NCBI GenBank assembly: GCA_016789955.1
Contig: JAEUPB010000110.1
Location: 1 to 64,000, forward strand
Length of the DNA stretch: 64,000 nt
Source: Rubrivivax sp.
Lineage (GTDB): Bacteria > Pseudomonadota > Gammaproteobacteria > Burkholderiales > Burkholderiaceae_C
Direction of reading: 5' to 3'
A program made the translations under genes and the position numbers. Each line of letters begins with the position of its first letter. Within the stretch, counting starts at the first letter, position 1. The notes under the pieces were generated by a model. It searched no databases. It worked only from the letters and a program-made list of their open reading frames with translations, and had not been told where the DNA came from. Below are positions 25,335-33,265 of the stretch, in pieces.

Positions 25335-26327
25335 ATGCCGCAGACCGTCCGTGCCGTCCAGATCCAGGCCCATGGCGGGCCCGAGCAGATGAAGCTCGTC
25401 GACGTGACCGTCGGTGACCCCGGGCCCGGCGAGATCCGCATCCGCCACCACGCCTGCGGCCTGAACTTCATCGACGTCTACCAGCGCACCGGCCTGTACC
25501 AGAACCCGCTGCCGCTGAACCTCGGCATGGAAGGCGCCGGCATCGTCGAGGCGGTGGGCGAGGGCGTCACGCACCTGAAGGCCGGCGACCGCGCCGCCTA
25601 CGCGAGCAACCCGCCCGGCAGCTACAGCGAGGCCCGCGTGATGCCGGCCCGGAACGTCGTGAAGCTGCCCGACGCGATCGCCTTCGACACGGCCGCAGGC
25701 ATGATGCTCAAGGGCCTCACTGCGCAGTACCTGCTCAAGCGCACGCGGCCGGTGGAGGGACTGGAGCCCGGCGACCATGTGCTGTTCCACGCCGCGGCGG
25801 GCGGCGTCGGCCTCATCGCGTGCCAGTGGGCGAAGGCACTGGGCCTGCAGCTGATCGGCACCGCCGGCAGCGCCGCCAAGTGCGCGCTGGCCAGGGAGCA
25901 TGGCGCGGCGCACGTCATCGACTATTCGAAGGAGGACTTCGTCACCCGCGTCAAGGAGATCACCGGCGGCAAGGGCGTGAAGGTGGTCTACGACTCGGTG
26001 GGCAAGGACACCTGGGAAGGCAGCCTGAACTGCCTGCGGCCGTTCGGCCTGATGGCCAGCTTCGGCAACGCCAGCGGCCCGGTGCCGCCGTTCGCGCCGG
26101 GCATCCTCGGCGGCAAGGGCTCGCTGTACGTCACGCGGCAGACGCTGTTCACGCACATCGCCACGCGCGAGGCCACGCAGCAGATGGCCGACGACCTGTT
26201 CGGCGTGGTCGGCAGCGGCGCGGTGAAGATCCGCATCGACCAGCGCTACCCGCTGGCCGAGGTGGCGCAGGCGCACCGCGACCTGGAAGCGCGCAAGACC
26301 ACCGGCTCGACGGTGCTGGTGCCCTGA
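25335..26327 (+). CDS. Zinc-independent quinone oxidoreductase (QOR/MDR family)
   Basis: A 330-residue medium-chain reductase of the NADPH:quinone oxidoreductase clade. The N-terminal GroES-like domain carries the HHACGLNFIDVYQRTGLY signature. The Rossmann domain contains HAAAGGVGLIACQWAKALG, and the GTAGSAAKCALAREHGAAHVIDY segment is the NADPH-phosphate selectivity region. The catalytic-zinc cysteines and histidine of alcohol dehydrogenases are absent, as expected for QOR. A strong AGGAGA lies 8 bp upstream of the ATG. Predicted role: one- or two-electron reduction of quinones or enones in the cytoplasm. Monocistronic. Confidence 0.93.
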   Translation: MPQTVRAVQIQAHGGPEQMKLVDVTVGDPGPGEIRIRHHACGLNFIDVYQRTGLYQNPLPLNLGMEGAGIVEAVGEGVTHLKAGDRAAYASNPPGSYSEARVMPARNVVKLPDAIAFDTAAGMMLKGLTAQYLLKRTRPVEGLEPGDHVLFHAAAGGVGLIACQWAKALGLQLIGTAGSAAKCALAREHGAAHVIDYSKEDFVTRVKEITGGKGVKVVYDSVGKDTWEGSLNCLRPFGLMASFGNASGPVPPFAPGILGGKGSLYVTRQTLFTHIATREATQQMADDLFGVVGSGAVKIRIDQRYPLAEVAQAHRDLEARKTTGSTVLVP

Positions 26328-26338
26328 CGGAGTGGCGC

Positions 26339-26360
26339 GGCCCCGGCGTCAGTCGGGGCC
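26339..26360. terminator. Hairpin between convergent genes
   Basis: GGCCCCG (26339-26345) pairs perfectly with CGGGGCC (26354-26360) around an 8-base loop. It lies between the convergent QOR and DUF2189 genes, again with the leftward stop codon inside the loop. No T-run is visible. Confidence 0.4.
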
Positions 26361-27083
26361 CACGGCGGCGCGATACGCGTGCCACGAGCCGTGGCCGATC
26401 AGCGGCGCGGCCACCAGCAGCCCGGCGAACGCCGGCAGCATGCCGGCGAAGATGACGATGGCGATCAGCAGCGCCCAGGTCCACATCGCCAGCGGCTGGT
26501 CCAGCACCAGCCGGAAGCTCGTCAGGCCGGCGGTGATGGCGTCGGTCGGGCGATCCAGCAGCATCGGCATCGACACCACGCTCACGGCGTAGATCAGCGA
26601 TGCGAACACCGCCCCCAGCGTCAGCCAGCCCAGCGTGAACGTGATGTTCTCCGGGTCGAGCAGCGCGAGCAGCGAGCCGCGGAAGTCGGGCATGCCGTCG
26701 AAGTTCAGCGCGAACAGCACGAGCGTCGCCCGGCCCCACAGCATCTCGAGCACCAGCAGCACGAAGCCGAAGATCGCCAGCGGCCCGAGGCGCTGGTCCC
26801 ACGCGAGCAGCGAGTCGCCGAAGTCGGGCTTCTCGCCGGCTTCCAGACGCTGGCTGGCCCGGTACATGCCCAGGCACAGGAACGGGCCCATCAGCAGGAA
26901 GCCCGCACACAGCGCCAGCGTGTAGGCCGGCGCGTGCCGGAACACCGCGATGATGGCCCAGCCCATCACCATGAACACGCTGCCGTAGAACAGGCCGATC
27001 CCGGGGCAGCGGACGAAGTCGCGCCAGCCCAGCGCCAGCCAGCGCAGCGGGTCGGAGGGACGCAGGGGATTCAGTCTCGGCAT
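26349..27083 (-). CDS. DUF2189-type integral membrane protein
   Basis: A 244-residue membrane protein with about six hydrophobic helices, matching the DUF2189 family. After the N-terminal cytoplasmic WLALGWRDFVRCPGIGLFYG, the helices include MVMGWAIIAVF and LCAGFLLMGPFLCLGMYRASQRLEAGE, then FASLIYAVSVVSMPMLLDRP in the second half. The ATG at 27083 (MPRLNP) is preferred to longer in-frame starts with no hydrophobic or family-like content. It diverges from the nucleoside hydrolase gene by 64 bp. No biochemical function is known for the family that I can state. Confidence 0.82.
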   Translation of the reverse strand: MPRLNPLRPSDPLRWLALGWRDFVRCPGIGLFYGSVFMVMGWAIIAVFRHAPAYTLALCAGFLLMGPFLCLGMYRASQRLEAGEKPDFGDSLLAWDQRLGPLAIFGFVLLVLEMLWGRATLVLFALNFDGMPDFRGSLLALLDPENITFTLGWLTLGAVFASLIYAVSVVSMPMLLDRPTDAITAGLTSFRLVLDQPLAMWTWALLIAIVIFAGMLPAFAGLLVAAPLIGHGSWHAYRAAVGPD

Positions 27084-27147
27084 GTCCGGCGCGGCGCGAC
27101 GATAGGCAGACAGAATCGGTGAGGCTTGACGTGCATCAAGGAGCCCG

Positions 27148-28185
27148 ATGACGCTCGACGATACCCGCCGGCTGCAGCGCCTCGAGCCACCCGCAGCGGG
27201 CCGCCAGCTGCGCGTGGTGATCGACACCGACGCGGCCAACGAGATCGACGACCAGTACGCGCTGGCCTGGGCGATCGCGGTCCCGGAGCGGCTGGCGGTG
27301 GAGGCGATCCACGCCGCGCCATTCAGCTTCGCGCACCGCCGCGCCGCCTACCCGCAGCTCGGCGACGACCATCCGCCGTTCGCGCCACCCGACGTGGGCA
27401 TGCGCCGCAGCGCCGCGGAGATCCGCCGCGTGCTCGCGGCATGCCGGGCAGACGGGCACGCGCACGCCGCCGAGGTGACGGTGTGCGAGGGCACGCCCGG
27501 CTACCTGTCGGCCAGTCCCGACGCGCCGCCGCGCAGCGCCGCGGTGGACGACCTGATCGCCCGCGCGATGGCCCCGGCGCCCGACGACGCGCCGCTGTAC
27601 GTGCTGGTGCTCGGCTGCCCGACGAACATCGCCTGCGCGCTGCGGCTCGAGCCGCGCATCGCCGAGCGCATCGTCGTCGTGTGGACGAGCGGGTACCCGT
27701 CGCATGCGCCGCATGCGAACCGCTCGTTCAACCTCGAGCAGGACCTCGCGGCCACGCGCACGCTGCTCGACAGCGGGGTGCCGCTGGTCTACCTGCCGGG
27801 CTTCCACGTCGGCGCGCAGCTGCGGCTGTCGTGGCCCGAGGTCGAGCGCTGGGTGCGGCCTTGCGGCGCGACGGGCGCGCTGCTGGCCGAGCTGTACGCG
27901 CTCAACCCGCTGTGGCCGATGCACGGCATCAGCGACCTGCACGTGCACTCGTGGGTGCTGTGGGACGTGATCTGCGTGGCGTGGCTGATCGATCCCGGCT
28001 GGGTGCCGAGCACGGTCGTGCCAACGCCATCGCTGGATGCCGGGCTGTGCTGGGTGCGGGGGAACCACCGGCACCCGATGCGCGAGGCGCACGGGGTGCA
28101 GCGGGACGCCATCTTCCGAGACCTGCTCGGACGGCTGGCGCGCCGGGGTGGCGCGCCGGGAGCCGGGGGCGGTCCGGCTCCGTGA
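27148..28185 (+). CDS. Inosine-uridine-type nucleoside hydrolase
   Basis: A 345-residue nucleoside N-ribohydrolase. The calcium-binding aspartate cluster is seen as VIDTDAANEIDDQYAL (D26, D28, D34, D35). VLVLGCPTNIA and the later HGISDLHVHSWVLWD correspond to the conserved ribose-binding regions. It splits purine or pyrimidine nucleosides into base and ribose; the exact base preference is not evident. The N-terminus carries about 20 extra residues before the first strand. It is convergent with the cold-shock gene, with only 3 bp between the stops. Confidence 0.88.
   Translation: MTLDDTRRLQRLEPPAAGRQLRVVIDTDAANEIDDQYALAWAIAVPERLAVEAIHAAPFSFAHRRAAYPQLGDDHPPFAPPDVGMRRSAAEIRRVLAACRADGHAHAAEVTVCEGTPGYLSASPDAPPRSAAVDDLIARAMAPAPDDAPLYVLVLGCPTNIACALRLEPRIAERIVVVWTSGYPSHAPHANRSFNLEQDLAATRTLLDSGVPLVYLPGFHVGAQLRLSWPEVERWVRPCGATGALLAELYALNPLWPMHGISDLHVHSWVLWDVICVAWLIDPGWVPSTVVPTPSLDAGLCWVRGNHRHPMREAHGVQRDAIFRDLLGRLARRGGAPGAGGGPAP
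28159..28181 (+). terminator. GC-rich hairpin at the end of the nucleoside hydrolase gene
   Basis: GGAGCCGG (28159-28166) pairs with CCGGCTCC (28174-28181) around a 7-base loop inside the last codons of the gene, at the junction with the convergent csp gene. No T-run follows, so the terminator role is tentative. Confidence 0.35.
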
Positions 28186-28188
28186 GAC

Positions 28189-28398
28189 TCAGATCGCGCG
28201 GATGCGCGCGGCCTGCGGGCCCTTCTGGCCCTGGGTCACCTCGAACTCCACGCGCTGGTTCTCGGCCAGCGTCTTGAAGCCCGTGCCCTGGATCTCCTTG
28301 AAGTGGGCGAAGAGGTCCTTGCCGCCGTTGTCGGGGGCAATGAAGCCGTAGCCCTTGCCTTCGTTGAACCACTTCACGGTACCGGTTTCGATCGTCAT
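28189..28398 (-). CDS. Cold-shock protein (CspA family)
   Basis: A 69-residue single-domain cold-shock protein. Both RNA-binding motifs are intact: KGYGFI (RNP1, in the [15 protein letters not shown] segment) and DLFAHF (RNP2-like, in place of the usual DVFVHF), with the final QKGPQAARI. Csp proteins bind single-stranded nucleic acid, melt RNA structure and can act as antiterminators. The ATG at 28398 (MTIETG) is chosen because AAGGA lies 8 bp upstream; a start 9 bp earlier (MDNMTIE) is possible. It follows infA, separated by a terminator-like hairpin (28427-28450). Confidence 0.95.
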   Translation of the reverse strand: MTIETGTVKWFNEGKGYGFIAPDNGGKDLFAHFKEIQGTGFKTLAENQRVEFEVTQGQKGPQAARIRAI

Positions 28399-28426
28399 GT
28401 TGTCCATCCTTGCGGATGCCTTGCGG

Positions 28427-28450
28427 AAAATGCCCCGGCTCTTCCGGGGC
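28427..28450 (-). terminator. Intrinsic terminator/attenuator between infA and csp
   Basis: On the minus strand a perfect 7-bp stem (28444-28450 with 28432-28438, 5-base loop) is followed by ATTTTC (T-run at 28427-28430). It is the best intrinsic-terminator match in the window. It lies only 29 bp before the csp start, so csp transcription must either read through it or start inside it. Confidence 0.65.
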
Positions 28451-28507
28451 GGGTGATCGACCGCCAGACCTGGCAGTCGAGATTCGGTGGCGGGGCCGGC
28501 GGCCCGC

Positions 28508-28777
28508 TCAGCGGCGCTGGCCGCCGCGCGCCGGCGGCGGCGAGCCCGGGCCGCGGCGCTCGAGGTGGCGGAACGTGATGCGCCCCTTGCTCAGGTCGTA
28601 CGGCGACAGCTCGAGCGACACGTTGTCGCCGGCCAGCACGCGGATGTGGTTCTTGCGGACCTTGCCGCCGGCGTAGGCGATCAGTTCGTGGCCGTTGTCC
28701 AGCGTCACGCGGAAGCGCGAGTCGGGCAGCACCTCGTTGACGACGCCGTGCATTTCGATGAGTTCTTCCTTGGCCAT
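28508..28777 (-). CDS. infA: Translation initiation factor IF-1 with short C-terminal extension
   Basis: An 89-residue IF-1, which binds the 30S A site during initiation. The OB-fold sequence is canonical: [50 protein letters not shown] and [10 protein letters not shown]. After [11 protein letters not shown] the protein continues with about 16 Gly/Pro/Arg residues not found in the usual 72-residue IF-1. The ATG at 28777 gives the standard MAKEE start and has AGGAG 9 bp upstream; an ATG 6 bp earlier is possible. Betaproteobacteria often encode more than one IF-1, and the location next to csp instead of ribosomal-protein genes suggests this is a paralogue, possibly stress-linked (inference). 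Confidence 0.93.
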   Translation of the reverse strand: MAKEELIEMHGVVNEVLPDSRFRVTLDNGHELIAYAGGKVRKNHIRVLAGDNVSLELSPYDLSKGRITFRHLERRGPGSPPPARGGQRR

Positions 28778-28783
28778 GCTCAT

Positions 28784-28999
28784 TCACTCCTGATGCGTGG
28801 GGGTGGGGTTCGATCCGGCGGCGCGCCGTTCGAGCCAGGCCAACGCCTGGTCGACGGCGAAGCACGTCGCCTGATCGGGTGTGTCGAAGAGGGGCACGAA
28901 GCGCATCACGCGGTCGTGCGTCATGCTGCCCGCGCCGCTGCGGATGGAGACGGCGGCCCGGTGGCGGCCGCACTCGGCGGGGCGGGTGAGGGGAGACAC
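28784..28999 (-). CDS. Small hypothetical protein upstream of infA
   Basis: A possible 71-residue protein starting at a GTG (28999) with GGGAGAT a few bases upstream, ending in the infA ribosome site (the stop lies 6 bp before the infA ATG). An alternative start is the ATG giving MTHDRVMRF. The segment VMRFVPLFDTPDQATCFAVDQALAWLERR reads like a real amphipathic helical protein, but I recognise no family. Its placement suggests translational coupling with IF-1. Existence is uncertain. Confidence 0.45.
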   Translation of the reverse strand: MSPLTRPAECGRHRAAVSIRSGAGSMTHDRVMRFVPLFDTPDQATCFAVDQALAWLERRAAGSNPTPTHQE

Positions 29000-29339
29000 G
29001 AGGTATCTCCCGATCTGGAACGGGGTGTGGATCTTCAGGGTCCTTCAGGCCGGCACCGGGGCGGTGACGCGGCGGGTCTCGACTGCAATTGAGCGCCTGG
29101 TAGGCGCTGGCTCACTGGATTCACGCACCCGAAGGTACGCGTACGGCGGATGAACTCTGTCCGGCGGCCGGCTCGCAGGGTCACTCGCTGCGGGCCAGGA
29201 GCAGCCAGATCGAGCGGACCACCGGAGCAGTCTGAAGGTCTGGCGAAGGATGGAGATCAGTTCGTGATCTCGGCGAAGGTCGCACTGCACTCGTCATGCG
29301 ACCTCGCCAAAAGCAGCGAATTGTAGCAGCGCGCGGGAG
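29000..29339 (-). promoter_or_regulatory. Long leader/promoter region upstream of the infA operon
   Basis: 340 bp without a convincing gene, between the ABC receptor gene and the small protein/infA pair, all on the minus strand. On that strand TACAAT at 29325-29320, in the context GCTACAATT typical of Burkholderiales -10 boxes, is the best promoter candidate; no good -35 is visible. It would give a leader of about 310 nt before the small gene, or about 535 nt before infA. The leader has several short inverted repeats but no known riboswitch that I recognise. Confidence 0.4.
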
Positions 29340-30353
29340 TCACTCGATCACATGGTCGGCACGCACCCGCAGCGACGCCGGCACGGCCAGGCCCAGCGCA
29401 CGGGCGGCGGCCATGTTCAGCGCCACCTCCGACCGCGTGGGGAACTCGAACGGCAGCGCGGCCGGATCGGCGCCGCGCAGCACCTTGTCGAGCTGTGCGG
29501 CCAGCCGCTGCACCTGGTTGCCGCCCCAGTCGAGCTGGTAGCTCGCCAGTCCGCCGAGCTCGACGTAGCGGCGTTGCTCGAACACCGCCGGCACGCGTGC
29601 CGATCGGGTGGCGCCCACGGCCTCGGCGGGTTCGATGGACGCCGTGAATCCGAACACCAGCGCGCCTTCGCGCCCCGGCCCCTGTCCTCGGCGCAGCGCA
29701 CGTTCGAGCTCCGCGCCGTCGGCGGCCAGCACCAGGCGCGTCGCAAGCCCTGCCTCTCGCGCCGCCACCTGTGCGCCGTGCGTGATGTCGCCGGCATACG
29801 GCCGTCGATTGGCCTTCAGCACCAGCGCCAGGGACGCCAGCGCCGGCACCAGCTCGCGCAGCAGCTCGATCTGCTTGCGCGCAGCCTCCACCACCGCATA
29901 CGACTGCCCGGTCACGTTGCCGCCCGGCCGTGCCAGCGTCTGCGCATAGCCCATGCCCACCGGGTCGCCGATGCCGGTCACGATCGGCACGCTGCGGGTC
30001 GCGCGCTGGAGCGCCCGCGTCGCGGGAACGCCGTTGCTGAGCAGCGTGTCGACCTTCGAGCGGACCAGCGCACCGGCCAGTTCGTCGAGCCGCGCCTCGG
30101 AGCCCTCGGCATAGCGCCAGTCGCTGCGCAACGAGGTGCCTTCGGTCCAGCCGAGCGCAGCCAGGGCCCGTTCCAGCTCCGCGCGGCGCGCCGACCACGC
30201 GGAGGCGTCGTCGTACATCAGCACACCCAGCCGGCGCGGCGTGGCCTGCGCGGCGTGCAGCCCGAGGCCCCAGCCCGCGCCGCCCAGCAGCGCGGCGCGA
30301 CGCGTGCAGGCCATCGGACCGGTCGACAGGCGGTGCAGCGGATCCTTCGCCAT
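29340..30353 (-). CDS. Orphan ABC-type substrate-binding protein (ABC_sub_bind family)
   Basis: A 337-residue periplasmic receptor of the ABC_sub_bind group (the family of TrpX-like and other orphan receptors). A twin-Arg-like export signal (CTRRAALLGGAGWGLGLHAAQA) precedes the mature start. Conserved elements include RRLGVLMYDD, GWRYAEG (here DWRYAEG), LLSNGVPATRAL, PIVTGIGDPVGMGY and RPGGNVTGQS. A second start (MACTRRA, 39 bp downstream) would give the canonical signal length. No permease or ATPase gene is adjacent, a common situation for this family. Ligand unknown. Confidence 0.87.
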   Translation of the reverse strand: MAKDPLHRLSTGPMACTRRAALLGGAGWGLGLHAAQATPRRLGVLMYDDASAWSARRAELERALAALGWTEGTSLRSDWRYAEGSEARLDELAGALVRSKVDTLLSNGVPATRALQRATRSVPIVTGIGDPVGMGYAQTLARPGGNVTGQSYAVVEAARKQIELLRELVPALASLALVLKANRRPYAGDITHGAQVAAREAGLATRLVLAADGAELERALRRGQGPGREGALVFGFTASIEPAEAVGATRSARVPAVFEQRRYVELGGLASYQLDWGGNQVQRLAAQLDKVLRGADPAALPFEFPTRSEVALNMAAARALGLAVPASLRVRADHVIE

Positions 30354-30374
30354 CGGGGTCTCGTGGCCGCCCGG

Positions 30375-31901
30375 TCACGCCACGCCGAGCGTGCGCAGCA
30401 GCGGCAGCTCGCGCTCGGCGAACACGCCGGCGAGCCGCGTCAGTTCGGCGAGGTTGTCATCGTCCGACTCGATCGTGCGGCCGTCCTTGACCAGGCGCGA
30501 GGCCTGCGCCTGCAGCTCGTCCCAGGCATCGTGCGCCCAGTCTTCGGGCCGGGTGCGGCCCTGGCCGACCGACGAGACGAAGAGCTGCGAGATGCGGCTC
30601 ACCGGCACGCCGCCGCCCACCAGCGGGCTGGCCAGGTGGCCGACCTCGCCGCCGCCGCTGGCCAGCGCGCGCAGCCGCACGTTGAGCGCCGCACTGGTCG
30701 GCCCCGCGGCCTGCACCGCGGCCTCGTCCTGCACCGGCACCACGTGCGTCATGCCGACCAGCACGTTGATGCAGGCGGCCACGCGGCCGATCGGCAGCGG
30801 CGCCGCGTCGGCCAACTCGCCGAGCGTGCGTGGCGTTCGATCGGCGAGCGCATCGAGCAGCGTCGCGTAGGCCGGGTCGGACAGTTCGGCCTCGCCCACC
30901 GGGGCCTTCAGCGTCAGCGGCACCTCGGCGCGCGGCGTCACCAGCAGCACGCGCTGGGCGCGCAGCAGTGCGGTCTGCTCGCGCGTGTCGAGCCGGCGCG
31001 GGCCCTTCACCCAGTGGTCGCGGCGGAACTGCTGGTGCGTCATGAAGTCGCGCACGGTCTCGCGGAACATCGGGTCGGGGATCGTCGACAGCAGCGCGCG
31101 CTGCGCTTCCGACAGGCTCAGCGCGTCCACCGCGTCGAGCGGATGGGCCGAGCCGACGTAGGTCAGCCGCGCCTGGGACAGGCAGCCCGCCATGTCGGCG
31201 AAGTGCATCGGCAGCCAGTCGCGGTTGAAGAATTCGTGCGCCAGGTAGGCGCGACTCTGGCCGCGGAAGTGCGCCAGGCGCTCGCGCACCGCCGGGTGGG
31301 CGCGACCGAACTGCGGATCGGCCGCCAGCAGCGCCTCGGCGAACGCCAGCGCCCCGTCGATGCGCTGCCCGAGCGCCGCGCCCGGCGTGCCCATCACGGC
31401 CGCGTGCTGCGTCATCAGGTGGCGCATCGGCCCGAACGTCGCCCAGCCGGGCAGCGTGTTGTAGCTGACGTAGAGCGCACCGCCCACCTTCAGCTTGCGG
31501 TCGATGAAGTCGACGATGCAGGCGCGGTTCTCGTCGCTGATCCAGCTCCACACGCCGTGCAGGCCGATGAAGTCGAAGTCGGGCAGGTCGGTGCGGCGCG
31601 CGTAGTCGGCGAACGCGTCGCCGTGCAGCTGCGCGCCGGCGCCGGATGCGTCGGCCAGGTCGCGCGCGAACGCCGCGTGGGCGGGGTTGAAGTCGGTGCC
31701 GTGCCATTGCACGCCCGAGGCGGCGGCATGCAGGTTGGCGCTGAGCCCCTGCCCGTAGCCCAGCTCGCACGCGGTGGCGATGCGCGGGCACACGACGCCG
31801 GCGGCCGCGAACGCGTGGGCCACGCGCAGCGGGTTCAGCTCGGGGTAGTAGCCGTGGGTGTAGCCCACGTCGGCCACGTAGCCGGCGGTCCAGTCGGTCA
31901 T
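30375..31901 (-). CDS. SAM-dependent methyltransferase with methyltransferase regulatory domain
   Basis: A 508-residue protein. Residues about 1-210 form a class I methyltransferase: the CELGYGQG SAM loop, HGTDFNP for the acidic residue after strand 2, and IGLHGVWSWIS and LYVSYNTLPGW downstream, a signature of the group linked to the methyltransferase regulatory domain. Residues about 215-300 correspond to that domain (AYLAHEFFNRDWLPMHF, GSAHPLDAVD). The C-terminal 200 residues form further winged or helical modules. Such enzymes occur in surface-polysaccharide or protein-modification contexts, but no such genes are adjacent. It lies 21 bp upstream of the ABC receptor on the same strand. Confidence 0.85.
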   Translation of the reverse strand: MTDWTAGYVADVGYTHGYYPELNPLRVAHAFAAAGVVCPRIATACELGYGQGLSANLHAAASGVQWHGTDFNPAHAAFARDLADASGAGAQLHGDAFADYARRTDLPDFDFIGLHGVWSWISDENRACIVDFIDRKLKVGGALYVSYNTLPGWATFGPMRHLMTQHAAVMGTPGAALGQRIDGALAFAEALLAADPQFGRAHPAVRERLAHFRGQSRAYLAHEFFNRDWLPMHFADMAGCLSQARLTYVGSAHPLDAVDALSLSEAQRALLSTIPDPMFRETVRDFMTHQQFRRDHWVKGPRRLDTREQTALLRAQRVLLVTPRAEVPLTLKAPVGEAELSDPAYATLLDALADRTPRTLGELADAAPLPIGRVAACINVLVGMTHVVPVQDEAAVQAAGPTSAALNVRLRALASGGGEVGHLASPLVGGGVPVSRISQLFVSSVGQGRTRPEDWAHDAWDELQAQASRLVKDGRTIESDDDNLAELTRLAGVFAERELPLLRTLGVA

Positions 31902-32089
31902 CGAGGCGTGCGGGGGAGCGCCGGGCGCGGCGGGGCGACGGATCTTCTCACGGGCCCCGCCGGCGGCAGCCGTGGGGGAGTGCCGCGGCCGGCGGAGCCG
32001 GTCTGACGAAGATCAATGCGGCCGCGGCTGGCAACCGGGATAAACCGGTTGAAACCACACACCTTTTGAAACATCGTGGCGGGACCCGC

Positions 32090-33265
32090 ATGACCGACGC
32101 GCACAAGCCTCCCACCGCCCGCGTCTCGACCGTCGTGCTGACCTACGCCGTGTTCGCCGGGCTGTGGATCCTGCTGTCCGACCGGGCGATGGGCGTGCTG
32201 TTCGTCGATCCGGCGCTGCTCGTGCAGGCGAGCATGGTCAAGGGCTGGTTCTTCGTCGGGGTGACGTCGCTGCTGCTCTATGTGCTCGTACGGCGTCTCA
32301 CCGCCGCGCTGGAGGGCGGGCATCGCCGCGAACTCGCGTTCGAGCGCGAGCGCCGGCAGGCCCCGCCGATGCTGGTGGCGATCGCGGAAGCCTCGGACGA
32401 CGCCATCTTCGCCAAGGACGACCAGGGCCGCTACCTGCTGTTCAACACCGCGGCCTCGCGCTACGTCGGCAAGCCCGTCGAGCAGGTGCTCGGCCTGGAC
32501 GACCGCGCGTTGTTCCCCCCGGACCAGGCGGAGCACCTGATGGCCATCGATCGCCGGGTGCGCGAGACGGGGCAGGCGGAGACCGGCGAGGAAGTGCTTC
32601 AGACCGCCACCGGCGAGCGCGTCTTCCTCGCCACCAAGGGCCCGCTACGGGGCGCCGACGGGGTGGTCTTCGGCACCTACGGCATCTCGCGCGACATCAC
32701 CGATCGCCGGCTCGCCGACGATGCGCTGCGGCGCATGGCCGAGGACCTGAAGGCCACGCTGCAGGCCATCCCCGACCTGATGTTCGAGCTCGACGCACAG
32801 GGCCGTTATCTCGACTTCAGGGCGCTGGACGAGTCGCTGCTGGCGGCGCCACCCGACCAGCTGCCGGGGCGCTCGGTGGGCGACCTGCTGCCACCGGATG
32901 CCGCGGCGGTGGTGATGGCGTCGCTGGCCGCGGCCGGCCGCTCGGGCACGGACTTCGGTCGCACGATGATGCTGCCGCTGCCGACAGGCGCGCGGCACTT
33001 CGAACTGTCGGTGGCGCGCCGGCCGGTGGTGCCGGGGCAGGGCGAGCGGTTCGTCGTGCTGTCGCGCGACATCACGGCGCGCAAGGCCGCCGAGGAGGAG
33101 CTGTGGCAGCGCAACGAGGAGCTCGAGCGCTTCAACCGCGCCGCGACCGAGCGCGAGCAGCGCATGGTCGCGCTGAAGCGGGAGGTCAACGAGATGGCCC
33201 TCGTCGCGGGCCGACCGCCGCCTTATGACCTGGCGTTCGCCGAGACGAACGGCGCGCACGGATGA
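32090..33265 (+). CDS. Membrane-bound two-PAS sensor protein without output domain
   Basis: A 391-residue protein with two N-terminal hydrophobic helices (about residues 13-32 and 46-68), then two PAS domains (about 95-210, beginning VAIAEASDDAIFAKDDQGRYLLFN; about 215-335, beginning LKATLQAIPDLMFELDAQGRYLDF) and a C-terminal coiled coil rich in Glu/Arg (EEELWQRNEELERFN). No kinase, GGDEF or other effector follows. The stop overlaps the start of the full hybrid kinase gene, so the two are probably made together and may form a sensing pair. The ATG at 32090 is used; a TTG 24 bp upstream is possible. Confidence 0.85.
   Translation: MTDAHKPPTARVSTVVLTYAVFAGLWILLSDRAMGVLFVDPALLVQASMVKGWFFVGVTSLLLYVLVRRLTAALEGGHRRELAFERERRQAPPMLVAIAEASDDAIFAKDDQGRYLLFNTAASRYVGKPVEQVLGLDDRALFPPDQAEHLMAIDRRVRETGQAETGEEVLQTATGERVFLATKGPLRGADGVVFGTYGISRDITDRRLADDALRRMAEDLKATLQAIPDLMFELDAQGRYLDFRALDESLLAAPPDQLPGRSVGDLLPPDAAAVVMASLAAAGRSGTDFGRTMMLPLPTGARHFELSVARRPVVPGQGERFVVLSRDITARKAAEEELWQRNEELERFNRAATEREQRMVALKREVNEMALVAGRPPPYDLAFAETNGAHG

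Noticed and set aside
29045-29290. Possible 81-residue protein in the leader of the infA operon
   Set aside because: No ribosome site or family-like sequence; it better fits an untranslated leader.
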